This document shows, piece after piece, positions 16,444 to 25,972 of a stretch of DNA of 64,000 nucleotides. The position numbers and the translations under genes are program-made. The stretch comes from CAIWHR01 sp963713275 (lineage in GTDB: Bacteria; Pseudomonadota; Gammaproteobacteria; Burkholderiales; Casimicrobiaceae), in NCBI GenBank assembly GCA_963713275.1, contig CAVQLG010000010.1:1-64000 (forward strand), given 5' to 3'. The notes below the pieces were generated by a model. That model was not told the origin of the DNA, searched no databases, and saw only the letters and a program-made list of their open reading frames with translations. Position 1 is the first letter of the stretch. Each line of letters opens with the position of its first letter.

Positions 16444-18519
16444 ATGTCCGCAACTCCATCGCGTCCGTCGCGCCGCCGCCTGTTCGTGACGACGGCGCTC
16501 CCTTACGCCAATGGCCCTTTTCACATCGGGCACATCATGGAGTACATCCAGGCCGACATCTGGGTGCGCTTCCAGCGGATGCAAGGGCACGAGGTGCATT
16601 TCGTCTGCGCCGACGACATGCACGGTGCGCCGATCATGCTGAAGGCGCGCGCCGAAGGGGTGACCCCGCAGGAGCTCGTCGCGAGGATCGCCGCGACGCG
16701 GCCGAAGCACCTCGCCGGTTTCCTGGTGAGCTTCGATCACTGGCATTCGACCGACTCGGCCGAGAACGTCGCGCTGTCGCAGGACATCTACCGCAAGCTG
16801 CGCGACCGTGTTCCGTCGCTGATCGCGACCCGTCCGGTGGAGCAGTTCTACGACCCGGTCCAGGGCATGTTCCTGCCCGACCGCTACATCAAGGGCGAAT
16901 GCCCGAAGTGCCGGACGAAGGACCAGTACGGCGATTCCTGCGAGGCCTGCGGCGCCGTGTACGCGCCGACGCAGCTCGTCGATCCGTACTCCACGATCTC
17001 GGGGGCGACGCCGGTTCGCCGCTCGTCCGAGCATTTCTTCTTCCGCCTGTCGGACCCGGCCTGCGTCGCCTTCCTGCGCGAGTGGACGCAGGACGGCCGC
17101 CTGCAGCCCGAGGTGGCCAACAAGGCGCGCGAGTGGCTCGAAGGCGACCAGGGACTCGCCGACTGGGACATCTCCCGCGACGCGCCGTACTTCGGCATCC
17201 CGATCCCCGACGCGCCGGGCAAGTACTTCTACGTCTGGCTCGACGCGCCGATCGGCTACCTCGCGAGCTTGAAGGCGCACCTCGCCCGGATGGGCGCCGA
17301 CTTCGCCACCTTCCTCGCCGGCGACGACGTGGACCAGGTGCATTTCATCGGCAAGGACATCGTCTATTTCCACACGCTGTTCTGGCCGGCGATTCTCAAG
17401 TTCGCCGGCGCGCCGTACAAGGTGCCGGACCGCGTCTTCGTCCACGGCTTCATCACCTTCTCCGGCGAGAAGATGTCGAAGTCGCGCGGCACGGGGGTGA
17501 GCCCCGACGTCTACCTCGACCTCGGGCTCAATCCGGAGTGGCTGCGCTACTACCTCGCCGCGAAGCTCAACGCCCGGGTCGAGGACCTCGACTTCAACCC
17601 GGACGATTTCCTCGCCCGCGTCAACAGCGACCTCGTCGGCAAGTACGTCAACATCGCGAGCCGGGCCGCGACCTTCGTCACCCGTCACTTCGACGGCCAC
17701 CTGACCAACCACTGGGACGCGCCCGAGGAGCACCTGCTGCAGACGCTGCGCGACGCCGAGCCCGGCATCGCGCGGTCGTACGCCGACCGCGAGTTCGGCA
17801 AGGCGGTGCGCGAGATCATGCGGCTCGCCGACCTCGTCAACCAGTACGTCGACGCCGAGAAGCCCTGGGAACTCGCCAAGGCGATGGCGACGGGCGCGGG
17901 CTTTCGCGAGCGGCTGCACCAGGTCTGCAGCGTAAGCCTCAACGCCTTCTTCCTGCTGACCAAGTACCTGGCGCCGATCCTCCCGGCGACGGCGGAGCGG
18001 GTGAGCGCGCTGTTCAACGAGAACGCGCTCGAGTGGGACAACATCCGGCTGCTGTCGCACTGCAAGGCCTACGAGCACCTGCTCTCCCGCATCGAGCCCC
18101 GGGCGATCGACGCGCTGCTCGAGGGGCCGAAGGCGGCCGCCGTGGCGAACGCCGCCGCTACCGCGGACGCCACGACCGGTCAGGAGTCGGCCCCGATCGA
18201 CATCGAAGCGTTCGCGCGGATCGACCTGCGCATCGCGCGCATCGTCGCCGCCGAAGGGGTCGACGGGGCGGCGAAGCTGCTCAAGTTGACACTCGACGTG
18301 GGCGAAGCGCGCCACCGCACCGTCTTCGCCGGGATCAAGTCGGCGTATCGCCCCGAGGATCTCGTCGGCCGGCTCACGCCGATGGTTGCCAATCTCGCCC
18401 CGCGCAAGATGAAGTTCGGCGTGTCGGAAGGCATGATCCTCGCCGCGTCCGGCGACGGGCCGGGGATCTTCCTGCTCGCCCCCGACGAGGGCGCCGCCCC
18501 CGGGATGCGCGTCAAGTGA
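16444..18519 (+). CDS. metG: Methionyl-tRNA synthetase
   Basis: Charges tRNA-Met in the cytoplasm. The 691-aa protein has the class I HIGH-type motif (NGPFHIGH), the zinc-knuckle cysteines (CPKC and CEAC about 17 residues apart near 155-175), the WLDAPIGY region, the KMSKS loop and the anticodon-binding helical domain. A C-terminal EMAP/Trbp111-like tRNA-binding domain (about 585-691, IDLRIARIV) supports dimerisation. This is the long proteobacterial MetRS form. Start ATG 16444 follows the divergent promoter region shared with mrp. Confidence 0.97.
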   Translation: MSATPSRPSRRRLFVTTALPYANGPFHIGHIMEYIQADIWVRFQRMQGHEVHFVCADDMHGAPIMLKARAEGVTPQELVARIAATRPKHLAGFLVSFDHWHSTDSAENVALSQDIYRKLRDRVPSLIATRPVEQFYDPVQGMFLPDRYIKGECPKCRTKDQYGDSCEACGAVYAPTQLVDPYSTISGATPVRRSSEHFFFRLSDPACVAFLREWTQDGRLQPEVANKAREWLEGDQGLADWDISRDAPYFGIPIPDAPGKYFYVWLDAPIGYLASLKAHLARMGADFATFLAGDDVDQVHFIGKDIVYFHTLFWPAILKFAGAPYKVPDRVFVHGFITFSGEKMSKSRGTGVSPDVYLDLGLNPEWLRYYLAAKLNARVEDLDFNPDDFLARVNSDLVGKYVNIASRAATFVTRHFDGHLTNHWDAPEEHLLQTLRDAEPGIARSYADREFGKAVREIMRLADLVNQYVDAEKPWELAKAMATGAGFRERLHQVCSVSLNAFFLLTKYLAPILPATAERVSALFNENALEWDNIRLLSHCKAYEHLLSRIEPRAIDALLEGPKAAAVANAAATADATTGQESAPIDIEAFARIDLRIARIVAAEGVDGAAKLLKLTLDVGEARHRTVFAGIKSAYRPEDLVGRLTPMVANLAPRKMKFGVSEGMILAASGDGPGIFLLAPDEGAAPGMRVK

Positions 18520-18634
18520 TCGCGCGTGGCCGGCCAGGCGCCGGGCGCCGGGGGGCGCCGCGCGACGGCTGTCCGCGCGGCGCCGGCGCGCGATCGCCGC
18601 GGCCGCCCCCGACCGGCCACGCGCGCCGACGCCG

Positions 18635-20635
18635 ATGACACGCTTCGCGCTGCCGCTCACGCTGGCGGCGCCCGCCGTCTGGCTCGCCATCGCGGCGCTG
18701 GGGCTTGCGCGCGCACGCGACCTCGGGTTCGTGAGCCGGATCCTCTTTCCGGTCGGCGCCGTCGCCGGGCTGCTGCTCGCCGCCGCCGGCGCGCTGGCGA
18801 TCGGCGCGCCGGCGCAAGCGCTGGTCCTGCCGCTGGGGTTGCCGGACCTGCCGTTCCACCTGCGGCTCGACCCGCTCGCCGCCTTCTTCCTGCTGCTGCT
18901 GGGCGCCGCGGCGGCCGCCGTCTCGTTGTTCTCGGCCGGATACTCCCGCAGCAGCGACGGCGCCCCGCCGGGGCTCGTGTGCTTCCACTATCACGTGTTC
19001 CTGGCGTCGATGGCGCTGGTGCTGCTCGCCGACGACGCCTACGCGTTCATGGTCGCGTGGGAGGCGATGGCGCTGTCGTCGTACTTCCTGGTCACGACCG
19101 AGCACCGGCGCGCAGAGATCCGCCGCGCCGGCTTCCTCTACCTCGTGATCGCGCACGTCGGCGCCATCGGCATCCTGCTGTGCTTCGGCGTGCTGCAGGG
19201 CGGCAGCGGCGACTACACTTTCGGCGCCATGCGCGCGGCGAAGCTCACCGGCGTCTGGCCGTCGGTGGCGTTCCTGCTGGCGCTGTTCGGATTCGGGGCG
19301 AAGGCGGGACTCCTGCCGATGCACGTGTGGCTGCCCGAAGCGCATCCGGCCGCACCGTCGCCGGCCTCCGCGCTGATGAGCGGCGTGATGCTCAAGACTG
19401 CGATCTACGGCCTGCTGCGCGTCACCTTCGACCTCGTCGGCGAAACGCTGTGGTGGTGGGGCGTGGTCGCGCTGTCGCTCGGGCTCGCGACCGCGCTGTT
19501 TGGCGTCGTGTTCGCCGCGGTGCAGACCGACATGAAGCGGCTGCTCGCGTACTCGTCGATCGAGAACATCGGCATCATCGTCTGCGGCATCGGCCTCGCG
19601 CTCGTGTTCAGGGCGCACGAGAAGTCGCTGCTGGCGGCGATCACCATGACCGCCGTCCTCTACCACGCGCTCAACCATGCGTTCTTCAAGAGCCTGCTGT
19701 TCCTCGCCACGGGTTCGGTGCTGCACGCGACGCGCGAGCGCAGCCTCGGCAAGCTGGGCGGCCTCATCCACCGCATGCCCTGGGTGGCGTGGCTCGCGCT
19801 CGTCGGAACGCTGGCGATCGCGGGCCTGCCGCCGCTGAACGGCTTCGTCTCCGAGTGGCTGCTGCTGCAGGCGTTCCTGTTCACGCCGGGGCTGCCGCAG
19901 TCGTTCGTCAACATGCTGGTGCCGATCGCCGCCGCGGCGCTGGCGCTCGCGGCCGCGCTGTCCGCCTACGTGATGGTGAAGTTCTACGGCATCGTGTTCC
20001 TCGGCCAGCCCCGCGAGAGCGCGCTCGCCCGCGCCCACGACGCGGGCCGCCTCGAGCGTGGCGCCCTCGTCTTCCTCGCCGCCGGCTGCGTGCTGCTGGG
20101 CCTGTTCCCCGCGCACGTCATCGCGCTGCTCGACCCGGTCAACGCGCTGCTGGTGGGGTCGACGGTCGGTCGCAGCGTCGCCCAGGACTGGCTGCTGCTG
20201 GCACCGATCAACGCGGACCGCGCCAGCTACAGCCCGCTGATCGTGCTGGGCGTCGTCGCCGCGATCGTGATGCTGACGACGTGGGTCGTGCACCGCTTCT
20301 ACCACGGCCGCGTCCGCCGCGCCGACCCGTGGGACTGCGGCTTCCCGCTGCAGACGCCGCGGATGCAGGACACCGCCGAGGGCTTCGGGCAGCCGATCCG
20401 GCAGGTCTTCGAGCCGTTCTTCCGCCTGGAGCGTCACCTCCCCTCGCCGTTCGACGCGGCACCCCGATACTTCGCCAAGGCCGAGGACCCGTTCTGGCAA
20501 TGGCTGTACGTGCCCCTCGCCCGCGCCGCGGACGCCTGCGCCCGCGTGCTGGGGCGGATCCAGCAGGGACGCATCGCCGTCTACCTGACCGGCAGCTTCG
20601 TCACGCTGCTCGTGCTGCTGCTGTTCGTGCCATGA
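18635..20635 (+). CDS. hyfB: Membrane antiporter-like subunit HyfB (proton-conducting)
   Basis: A 666-aa NuoL/M/N-type membrane subunit with about 16 predicted helices. It carries the conserved ion-channel elements of the proton-conducting family: MVAWEAMALSSYFLV, KAGLLPMHVWLPEAHP with the channel lysine, and the loop helix motif RLLAYSSIENIG. It is first of six overlapping or closely spaced genes for a membrane-bound, [NiFe]-hydrogenase-like complex. The likely role is to couple electron transfer by the peripheral arm to proton or sodium movement (inference from family). Its stop overlaps the hyfC ATG. Confidence 0.85.
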   Translation: MTRFALPLTLAAPAVWLAIAALGLARARDLGFVSRILFPVGAVAGLLLAAAGALAIGAPAQALVLPLGLPDLPFHLRLDPLAAFFLLLLGAAAAAVSLFSAGYSRSSDGAPPGLVCFHYHVFLASMALVLLADDAYAFMVAWEAMALSSYFLVTTEHRRAEIRRAGFLYLVIAHVGAIGILLCFGVLQGGSGDYTFGAMRAAKLTGVWPSVAFLLALFGFGAKAGLLPMHVWLPEAHPAAPSPASALMSGVMLKTAIYGLLRVTFDLVGETLWWWGVVALSLGLATALFGVVFAAVQTDMKRLLAYSSIENIGIIVCGIGLALVFRAHEKSLLAAITMTAVLYHALNHAFFKSLLFLATGSVLHATRERSLGKLGGLIHRMPWVAWLALVGTLAIAGLPPLNGFVSEWLLLQAFLFTPGLPQSFVNMLVPIAAAALALAAALSAYVMVKFYGIVFLGQPRESALARAHDAGRLERGALVFLAAGCVLLGLFPAHVIALLDPVNALLVGSTVGRSVAQDWLLLAPINADRASYSPLIVLGVVAAIVMLTTWVVHRFYHGRVRRADPWDCGFPLQTPRMQDTAEGFGQPIRQVFEPFFRLERHLPSPFDAAPRYFAKAEDPFWQWLYVPLARAADACARVLGRIQQGRIAVYLTGSFVTLLVLLLFVP

Positions 20636-21582
20636 CCGCCTCGGCGCTCCTGTCGCAGCTGCTGCAGCTCGTAGCCGCACTGGTCCTGGCGCCGCTGCTG
20701 GTGGGCTGGATCAACCAGTGCCGGGCCTGGCTCTCGAACCGGAGCGCGCCGCCGCTGCTGCTGCCGTACCGCACGATCCACAAGCTGTTCATCAAGGACG
20801 CCGTCGTCGCCCGCAACGCTTCGCCGCTGTTTCGCGTCATGCCCTACGTCGTCTTCGGCGCGATGTGCTGCGCCGCGGCGATCGTGCCGTCGCTGTCGAC
20901 CGGCCTGCCGTTCGCGCGCGCTGCCGACGCGATCGCGCTGGTGGGCGTGTTCGCGCTCGCCCGGGTGTTCGTCGCGCTGGCCGCGATGGACGTCGGCACC
21001 TCCTTCGGCTCGCTCGGCGCGCGGCGCGAGATGTTCATCGGCTTCCTCGCGGAGCCCGCGCTGCTGATGGTGCTGTTCACCGCGTCGCTGATCTCCGGCT
21101 CGACGTCGCTGCCGCGCATCGTCGACACGCTCGGGCACCGGGAGTTCGTGATCTACCCCAGCCTCGCGTTCGCCGGGGTCGCGTTCACGATGGTGTCGCT
21201 GGCCGAGAACGCCCGCATCCCGGTCGACAACCCGGCCACACACCTCGAGCTCACGATGATCCACGAGGCGATGCTGCTCGAGTACTCGGCGCGGCACCTC
21301 GCGCTGATCGAGTGGGCCTCGGCGCTGAAGCTCTTCAACTACTCGTGCATCGGGATCGCGATCTTCGTTCCCTTCGGCATCGCCGCCGGCAGCGACGACT
21401 GGGCCGCGATCCTCGGCGCCGCACCGGCGCTGGCGGCCAAGCTCGCGCTCGGCGGCTTCGTGCTGGCGCTGATCGAAACGCTGTCGGCGAAGATGCGGAT
21501 CTTCCGCGCGCCCGAGTTCCTGGGCACGGCGTTCCTGTTCGCCGTGCTGGCCCTGCTCGTCCACCAGTTGCTGGGGACCTGA
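20632..21582 (+). CDS. hyfC: Hydrogenase-4-like membrane subunit HyfC (NuoH-like)
   Basis: A 316-aa homologue of HyfC/HycD and NuoH, the membrane subunit that anchors the peripheral electron-transfer arm. Family features include the loop RTIHKLFIKDAV, ARVFVALAAMDVGTSFG and the charged ENARIPVDNPATHLELTMIH motif (positions about 201-221, quoted in part), where acidic residues line the quinone/proton interface in relatives. About eight hydrophobic segments are visible. ATG 20632 overlaps the hyfB stop (ATGA). Confidence 0.88.
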   Translation: MTASALLSQLLQLVAALVLAPLLVGWINQCRAWLSNRSAPPLLLPYRTIHKLFIKDAVVARNASPLFRVMPYVVFGAMCCAAAIVPSLSTGLPFARAADAIALVGVFALARVFVALAAMDVGTSFGSLGARREMFIGFLAEPALLMVLFTASLISGSTSLPRIVDTLGHREFVIYPSLAFAGVAFTMVSLAENARIPVDNPATHLELTMIHEAMLLEYSARHLALIEWASALKLFNYSCIGIAIFVPFGIAAGSDDWAAILGAAPALAAKLALGGFVLALIETLSAKMRIFRAPEFLGTAFLFAVLALLVHQLLGT

Positions 21583-21584
21583 CC

Positions 21585-22256
21585 GTGGCCGGCGGCATCC
21601 CCTTCTACGCCCAGCTCATCAACCTGTTCGCGGCGTTCCTGCTGCTCGTCTGCTTCGCGATGCTCGCGCAGCGCCGCGTGCTGTCGCTGATCGACCTCTT
21701 CGCCGCGCAGGGGCTCGCCCTCGCCGTGTCGACGGCGGTCGTCGCCTGGGGCACCGGGCAGTCGCACCTGTACTGGTCGGCCGGCGTCACGCTGGCGCTC
21801 AAGGTGCTGCTGCTGCCGGCTCTGCTCTACCGATTGATCCGGCAGCTCGACGTCAGGTGGGACGTCGAGCCGCTCATCAACATCCCGACGACGATGCTGG
21901 TCGGCATCGTGCTGGTGGTGTTCGCGTTCAACCTCGCCGCGCCGATCGCGGACCTCGCCAGCACGGTCACCCGCTCGACGCTCGGGATCGCGCTGGCCAG
22001 CGTGATGCTGTCGTTCCTGATGATGATCACCCGCCGCAAGGCCATCCCCCAGGTGATCGGTTTCCTGGCGATGGAGAACAGCCTCTTCTTCGCGGCAACG
22101 AGCGCGACCTACGGCATGCCGATGGTCGTCGAGCTGGGGATCGCGCTCGACGTGCTGGTCGGCGTGCTGATCCTCGGCGTGTTCTTCTTCCAGATCCGCG
22201 AGCAGTTCGACAGCCTCGACTTGAAGCACCTCGAGAAGCTGAAGGAGGAGGAATGA
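21585..22256 (+). CDS. hyfE: Hydrogenase-4-like membrane subunit HyfE (NuoK-like)
   Basis: A 223-aa membrane protein with about six helices, matching HyfE/HycP in size and in the C-terminal NuoK-like stretch IPQVIGFLAMENSLFFAAT, whose glutamate aligns with a proton-path residue in relatives. I selected the GTG start 2 bp after the hyfC stop because no ATG precedes the first helix. A Lys/Glu-rich tail closes the protein. Confidence 0.82.
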   Translation: MAGGIPFYAQLINLFAAFLLLVCFAMLAQRRVLSLIDLFAAQGLALAVSTAVVAWGTGQSHLYWSAGVTLALKVLLLPALLYRLIRQLDVRWDVEPLINIPTTMLVGIVLVVFAFNLAAPIADLASTVTRSTLGIALASVMLSFLMMITRRKAIPQVIGFLAMENSLFFAATSATYGMPMVVELGIALDVLVGVLILGVFFFQIREQFDSLDLKHLEKLKEEE

Positions 22257-22305
22257 CCGGCAGAGCGGCGGACTCCGACGCCGCCCGCACGACTGCGAGG
22301 CGCGC

Positions 22306-23760
22306 GTGACCGCGATCCTCGTCGCCCTGCTTGCGGTCCCGCTGGCCGGCGGCGGCATCCTGGCCGTGCGCGGCGAGCGCACCTGGGCGCCCACCGTCAA
22401 CGTCGCGTGCAGCCTGCTCACCTTCGTCGCCGCGCTGGCGCTCACGGCGCAGGTCGCCGGCGACGGCCCGCAGTTTGCCTTCGGGCGCCAGTTCTTCGTC
22501 GACCCGTTCAACGTCTTCCTGGTCGCACTGACGGCGTTCGTCGGCTTGACGACGGCGCTGTTCTCCGCCCCCTATATGCGCAACGAGCTCGAGCACGGCA
22601 AGCTGACCGCGGGGCGGCTGCGCCTGTATCACGCCTTGTACCAGCTCTTCATCGCGACGATGCTGGTCGCGCTGCTCACCAACAATATGGGCATCCTCTG
22701 GGTGGCCATGGAAGCCGCCACGCTGACCACCGTGCTGCTGGTGTCGCTCTATCGCACGCCGGCGAGCCTCGAAGCGGCGTGGAAGTACTTCATCCTCTGC
22801 GGCGTGGGCATCGCGCAGGCGCTGTTCGGCACCATCCTGCTCTACTTCGCGGCCGAGAAGCTGCTCGGCGCCGAGGGCGGCGCGCTGTTGTGGACCGAGC
22901 TCAACGCGGTCAAGGGCGGGCTCGAGCCGACGGTGCTCTCTCTCGCGTTCGTGTTCCTGCTCGTCGGCTACGGCACCAAGGTCGGCCTGGTGCCGCTGCA
23001 CAACTGGCTGCCCGACGCGCACGCGGAAGGGCCGACGCCGGTCTCGGCGGTGCTCTCCGGCCTGCTGCTCAACGTCGCCCTCTACGCGGTGGTGCGCTGC
23101 AAGGTGCTGGTCGAAGGGGCGGTGCACACCGGCATGGCCCGGTCGCTGATGATGGGATTCGGGCTGCTGTCGGTGGTCGTCGCCGCCTTGCTGCTCGCGC
23201 GGCAGCGGGACGTCAAGCGGCTGTTCGCGTACTCGTCGATCGAACACATGGGCATCATCACGTTCGCGTTCGGCATGGGCGGCCCGGTTGCCAACTTCGC
23301 CGGTCTCCTGCACATGACGGTCCATTCGCTGACGAAGTCGGCGATCTTCTTCGCGGTCGGGCACGCCGCCCAGAAGACCGGCACGCAGCTGATCGACGGC
23401 ATCCGCGGGCTGGTCGCGATCAGCCCGACGATCGGCTGGGGGCTCGCGATCGCGACTTTCGCGATCCTGGGGATGCCGCCTTTCGGCGTGTTCGCGAGCG
23501 AGTTCCTGATCCTCACCACGGCGATGCGCGAGGCGCCCTGGGCCACACCGGTGCTGCTGGTCGCGCTGGGCGTTGCCTTCGCCGCGGTGTTCTCCAAGGT
23601 GCAGCCGATGGTGTTCGGCGAGCCGACGGGCGTGCGGCTGCCGCACCGGCCGGCGATGCTGCCGGTGTTCGTCCACCTCGCGCTGGTACTGCTGCTCGGC
23701 CTGTGGACGCCCCCGGTCCTCGCCGAGTGGTATCGGCAGGCCGCACGGTTGATCGGCTGA
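22306..23760 (+). CDS. hyfF: Antiporter-like subunit HyfF
   Basis: Second NuoL/M/N-type subunit of the complex, 484 aa. It shows WVAMEAATLTTVLLV, KVGLVPLHNWLPDAHAEGP with the channel lysine, and RLFAYSSIEHMGIITF. Two antiporter-like subunits (HyfB and HyfF) imply more than one ion channel per complex. Start GTG 22306 lies about 50 bp after hyfE; the gap has no gene. Membrane location is certain from composition; ion type is unknown. Confidence 0.85.
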   Translation: MTAILVALLAVPLAGGGILAVRGERTWAPTVNVACSLLTFVAALALTAQVAGDGPQFAFGRQFFVDPFNVFLVALTAFVGLTTALFSAPYMRNELEHGKLTAGRLRLYHALYQLFIATMLVALLTNNMGILWVAMEAATLTTVLLVSLYRTPASLEAAWKYFILCGVGIAQALFGTILLYFAAEKLLGAEGGALLWTELNAVKGGLEPTVLSLAFVFLLVGYGTKVGLVPLHNWLPDAHAEGPTPVSAVLSGLLLNVALYAVVRCKVLVEGAVHTGMARSLMMGFGLLSVVVAALLLARQRDVKRLFAYSSIEHMGIITFAFGMGGPVANFAGLLHMTVHSLTKSAIFFAVGHAAQKTGTQLIDGIRGLVAISPTIGWGLAIATFAILGMPPFGVFASEFLILTTAMREAPWATPVLLVALGVAFAAVFSKVQPMVFGEPTGVRLPHRPAMLPVFVHLALVLLLGLWTPPVLAEWYRQAARLIG

Positions 23761-23780
23761 GCGAGCGCAGGCAAGAAGCG

Positions 23781-25325
23781 ATGGACGTAACTCCCCTCGG
23801 TTTGTCCGCTGCCGCGCTGCCGGGGGCGATTCCCGCGCAGCGCGTGCCGGTGAGCTCGGGCCAGTTGCTCGCCGCGTGCCGGCTCGCCTGGGAGCGCGGC
23901 GGCCGGCTGGCCGGGCTGTGGACGAGTGACGAGCGCGACCTCGCGCGCGGCTTCCTGCTGCGCGTCGCGCTGCAGGACGGCGACGGTTTCACGGTGCTCG
24001 AGCTCACGCTGCCCGACGCCGATGCCCGCTTCCCCGACGTCGGTGCGATCTACCCGGCGGCGAACCGGATGCAGCGCGCGGCGTTCGACCTCATGGGTCT
24101 CGCCGCCGAGGCCGACGACCAGCGCCCGTGGCTGTGGCTCGCGAGCTGGCCGATCGATCGCTTTCCGCTGCGGCGCGACTTCGAGGCGTCGGCGAAATGG
24201 GCGCCGGGACAGGAGGAATACCCGTTCGTCCGCGTCGCCGGCGACGGTGTCCACGAGATCCCCGTGGGACCGGTGCACGCCGGAATCATCGAACCCGGGC
24301 ACTTCCGCTTCCAGGTCGTCGGCGAGAAGGTCCTGCGCCTCGAGGAGCGGCTGGGCTACGTGCACAAGGGCATCGAAAAGCGCTTCGAGGCGCTGGGGCT
24401 TGCGGCCGGGCATCGCCTCGCCGGGCGCATCAGCGGCGACAGCACGGTCGCCTACGCCCTGGCCTGGGCACAAGGCGTGGAGGCGCTCGCCGGATGCGTC
24501 CCGCCCCCGCGAGCGCTGTGGCTGCGGGCGCTGGCGCTGGAGCGCGAGCGCATCGCCAACCACCTCGGCGACCTGGGCTATCTCGGCAACGACGGCGGTT
24601 TCGCTTTCGGGCTGGCGCAGTTCTCGCGGCTCAAGGAGGAGTTCCTGCGCACGAACCTCGCGGCGTTCGGGCACCGCCTGCTGATGGACTGCGTGATGCC
24701 TGGCGGCGTCGCGCGCGATCTTGACGGCGACCACGTCACGGCGCTGGTGGCCGAGGCGCAGCACCTGGCGGCCGAGGTCGCGGTGTTGCGCGACATCTAC
24801 GACGAGCACGCGGGTCTGCAGGACCGTTTCCGCGCCTGCGGCAGCGTGCCGCCCGACCTCGCCCGGAAGCTCGGACTGTGCGGGCTCGCGGGGCGCGCGA
24901 GCGGGCAGGCGCAGGACCTGCGCTGCGATTTCCCGGTCGCCCCGTACGACGCACTGCAGGTGCGCCGCGCGGGGCGCAGCGACGGCGACGTCGCCGCGCG
25001 GGTCGCCGTGCGCTTCGACGAGCTCGCCGAGTCGCTGCGCCTCGTCGCGGCGATCGCCGACGGACTGCCCGGGGGTCCCGTGCGTGCGCCGCTGCCGCCG
25101 CTGCAGCGGGCCGGCTTCGCCTTGGGCTGCGTCGAGGGGTGGCGCGGGCCCGTGCTGATCGCGCTCGACGGCGGGCCGGGGGACACGGTCCGCCGCTGCC
25201 ACCCGCAGGACCCGTCATGGCCGAACTGGCCGGTGCTCGAGCACGCCATCATCGGCAACATCGTTCCCGACTTCCCGCTGATCAACAAGTCGTTCAACCT
25301 CTCCTACAGCGGCCACGATCTATGA
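23781..25325 (+). CDS. HycE/HyfG-like large subunit lacking NiFe ligands
   Basis: A 514-aa fusion of a NuoC-like 30-kDa domain (about 15-140) and a NuoD/HycE-like large-subunit domain. Family identity is supported by GPVHAGIIEPGHFRFQV, LGYVHKGIEK, LERERIANHLGDLGYL and MPGGVARDL. In active [NiFe] hydrogenases the metal is held by RxCGxC near the N-terminal side and DPCxxC at the C-terminus. Here these positions read RISGDST (residues 216-222) and DFPLINKSFNLSYS at the very end, so all four cysteines are absent. It also lacks a recognisable NuoD-type end. The protein is therefore unlikely to be a hydrogenase. It resembles energy-converting hydrogenase-related (Ehr) complexes of unknown electron partner. 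Confidence 0.85.
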   Translation: MDVTPLGLSAAALPGAIPAQRVPVSSGQLLAACRLAWERGGRLAGLWTSDERDLARGFLLRVALQDGDGFTVLELTLPDADARFPDVGAIYPAANRMQRAAFDLMGLAAEADDQRPWLWLASWPIDRFPLRRDFEASAKWAPGQEEYPFVRVAGDGVHEIPVGPVHAGIIEPGHFRFQVVGEKVLRLEERLGYVHKGIEKRFEALGLAAGHRLAGRISGDSTVAYALAWAQGVEALAGCVPPPRALWLRALALERERIANHLGDLGYLGNDGGFAFGLAQFSRLKEEFLRTNLAAFGHRLLMDCVMPGGVARDLDGDHVTALVAEAQHLAAEVAVLRDIYDEHAGLQDRFRACGSVPPDLARKLGLCGLAGRASGQAQDLRCDFPVAPYDALQVRRAGRSDGDVAARVAVRFDELAESLRLVAAIADGLPGGPVRAPLPPLQRAGFALGCVEGWRGPVLIALDGGPGDTVRRCHPQDPSWPNWPVLEHAIIGNIVPDFPLINKSFNLSYSGHDL

Positions 25326-25332
25326 CTGCGAG

Positions 25333-25950
25333 ATGCCGCCCCGAGCGCGAATCCTGGAACGTGCGAAGCCGGGTTTCACCGGCGCCGTGTCGGCCGTGCC
25401 GGTGGCGCCTGCGCGCGCCGCGCCTTCGCCTGCGCTGAACGCCACCATGTTCCATCTCCTGCGCCAGATTGCCCGCACCGGGATCAAGACCGAGCCGCCC
25501 CCGAGCGCGACCGCTGCCGAGCTCACCCGGCTCAACGACCGCGTGCTGCGCACGCTGGGCCGCGCGCTCGCGATCCGCCACGTCGACGCCGGCTCGTGCA
25601 ACGGCTGCGAACTCGAGATCCACGCGCTCTGCAATCCCTACTACAACATCGAGGGGCTGGGCATCCGCTTCGTCGCGAGCCCCCGCCACGCCGACCTCCT
25701 CCTCGTCACCGGGCCGGTGGCCAAGCACATGGCGATCGCGCTGCGCCGCACTTTCGATGCGACGCCCGAACCCCGGCTCGTCGTCGCAGTCGGCGACTGC
25801 GGCTGCGACGGCGGCGTGTTCGGCGAGAGCTACGCCTCGCTCGGGCGCGTGGCCGGCGTCATCCCGGTAGACGTCGAGGTGCCCGGCTGTCCGCCGACAC
25901 CCTTGGCACTGCTGCAGGGGATCCTGTCCGCGATCGGCAGCGGCAGGTGA
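25333..25950 (+). CDS. hyfI: HyfI/HycG/NuoB-like small subunit with [4Fe-4S] site
   Basis: A 205-aa protein with the small-subunit cluster ligands retained: GSCNGCELEI, GDCGCDGG and PGCPPTP. It should hold the proximal [4Fe-4S] cluster next to the large subunit, so the electron path survives even though the NiFe site is gone. The first about 38 residues are Ala/Pro-rich; an internal start at 25447 (MFHLLRQIARTG) would begin at the conserved part and may be the true one. It is last in the operon and converges on uvrA with a 22-bp gap. Confidence 0.83.
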   Translation: MPPRARILERAKPGFTGAVSAVPVAPARAAPSPALNATMFHLLRQIARTGIKTEPPPSATAAELTRLNDRVLRTLGRALAIRHVDAGSCNGCELEIHALCNPYYNIEGLGIRFVASPRHADLLLVTGPVAKHMAIALRRTFDATPEPRLVVAVGDCGCDGGVFGESYASLGRVAGVIPVDVEVPGCPPTPLALLQGILSAIGSGR

Positions 25951-25972
25951 GCGAGCGGTCAGGGGATCCCGG

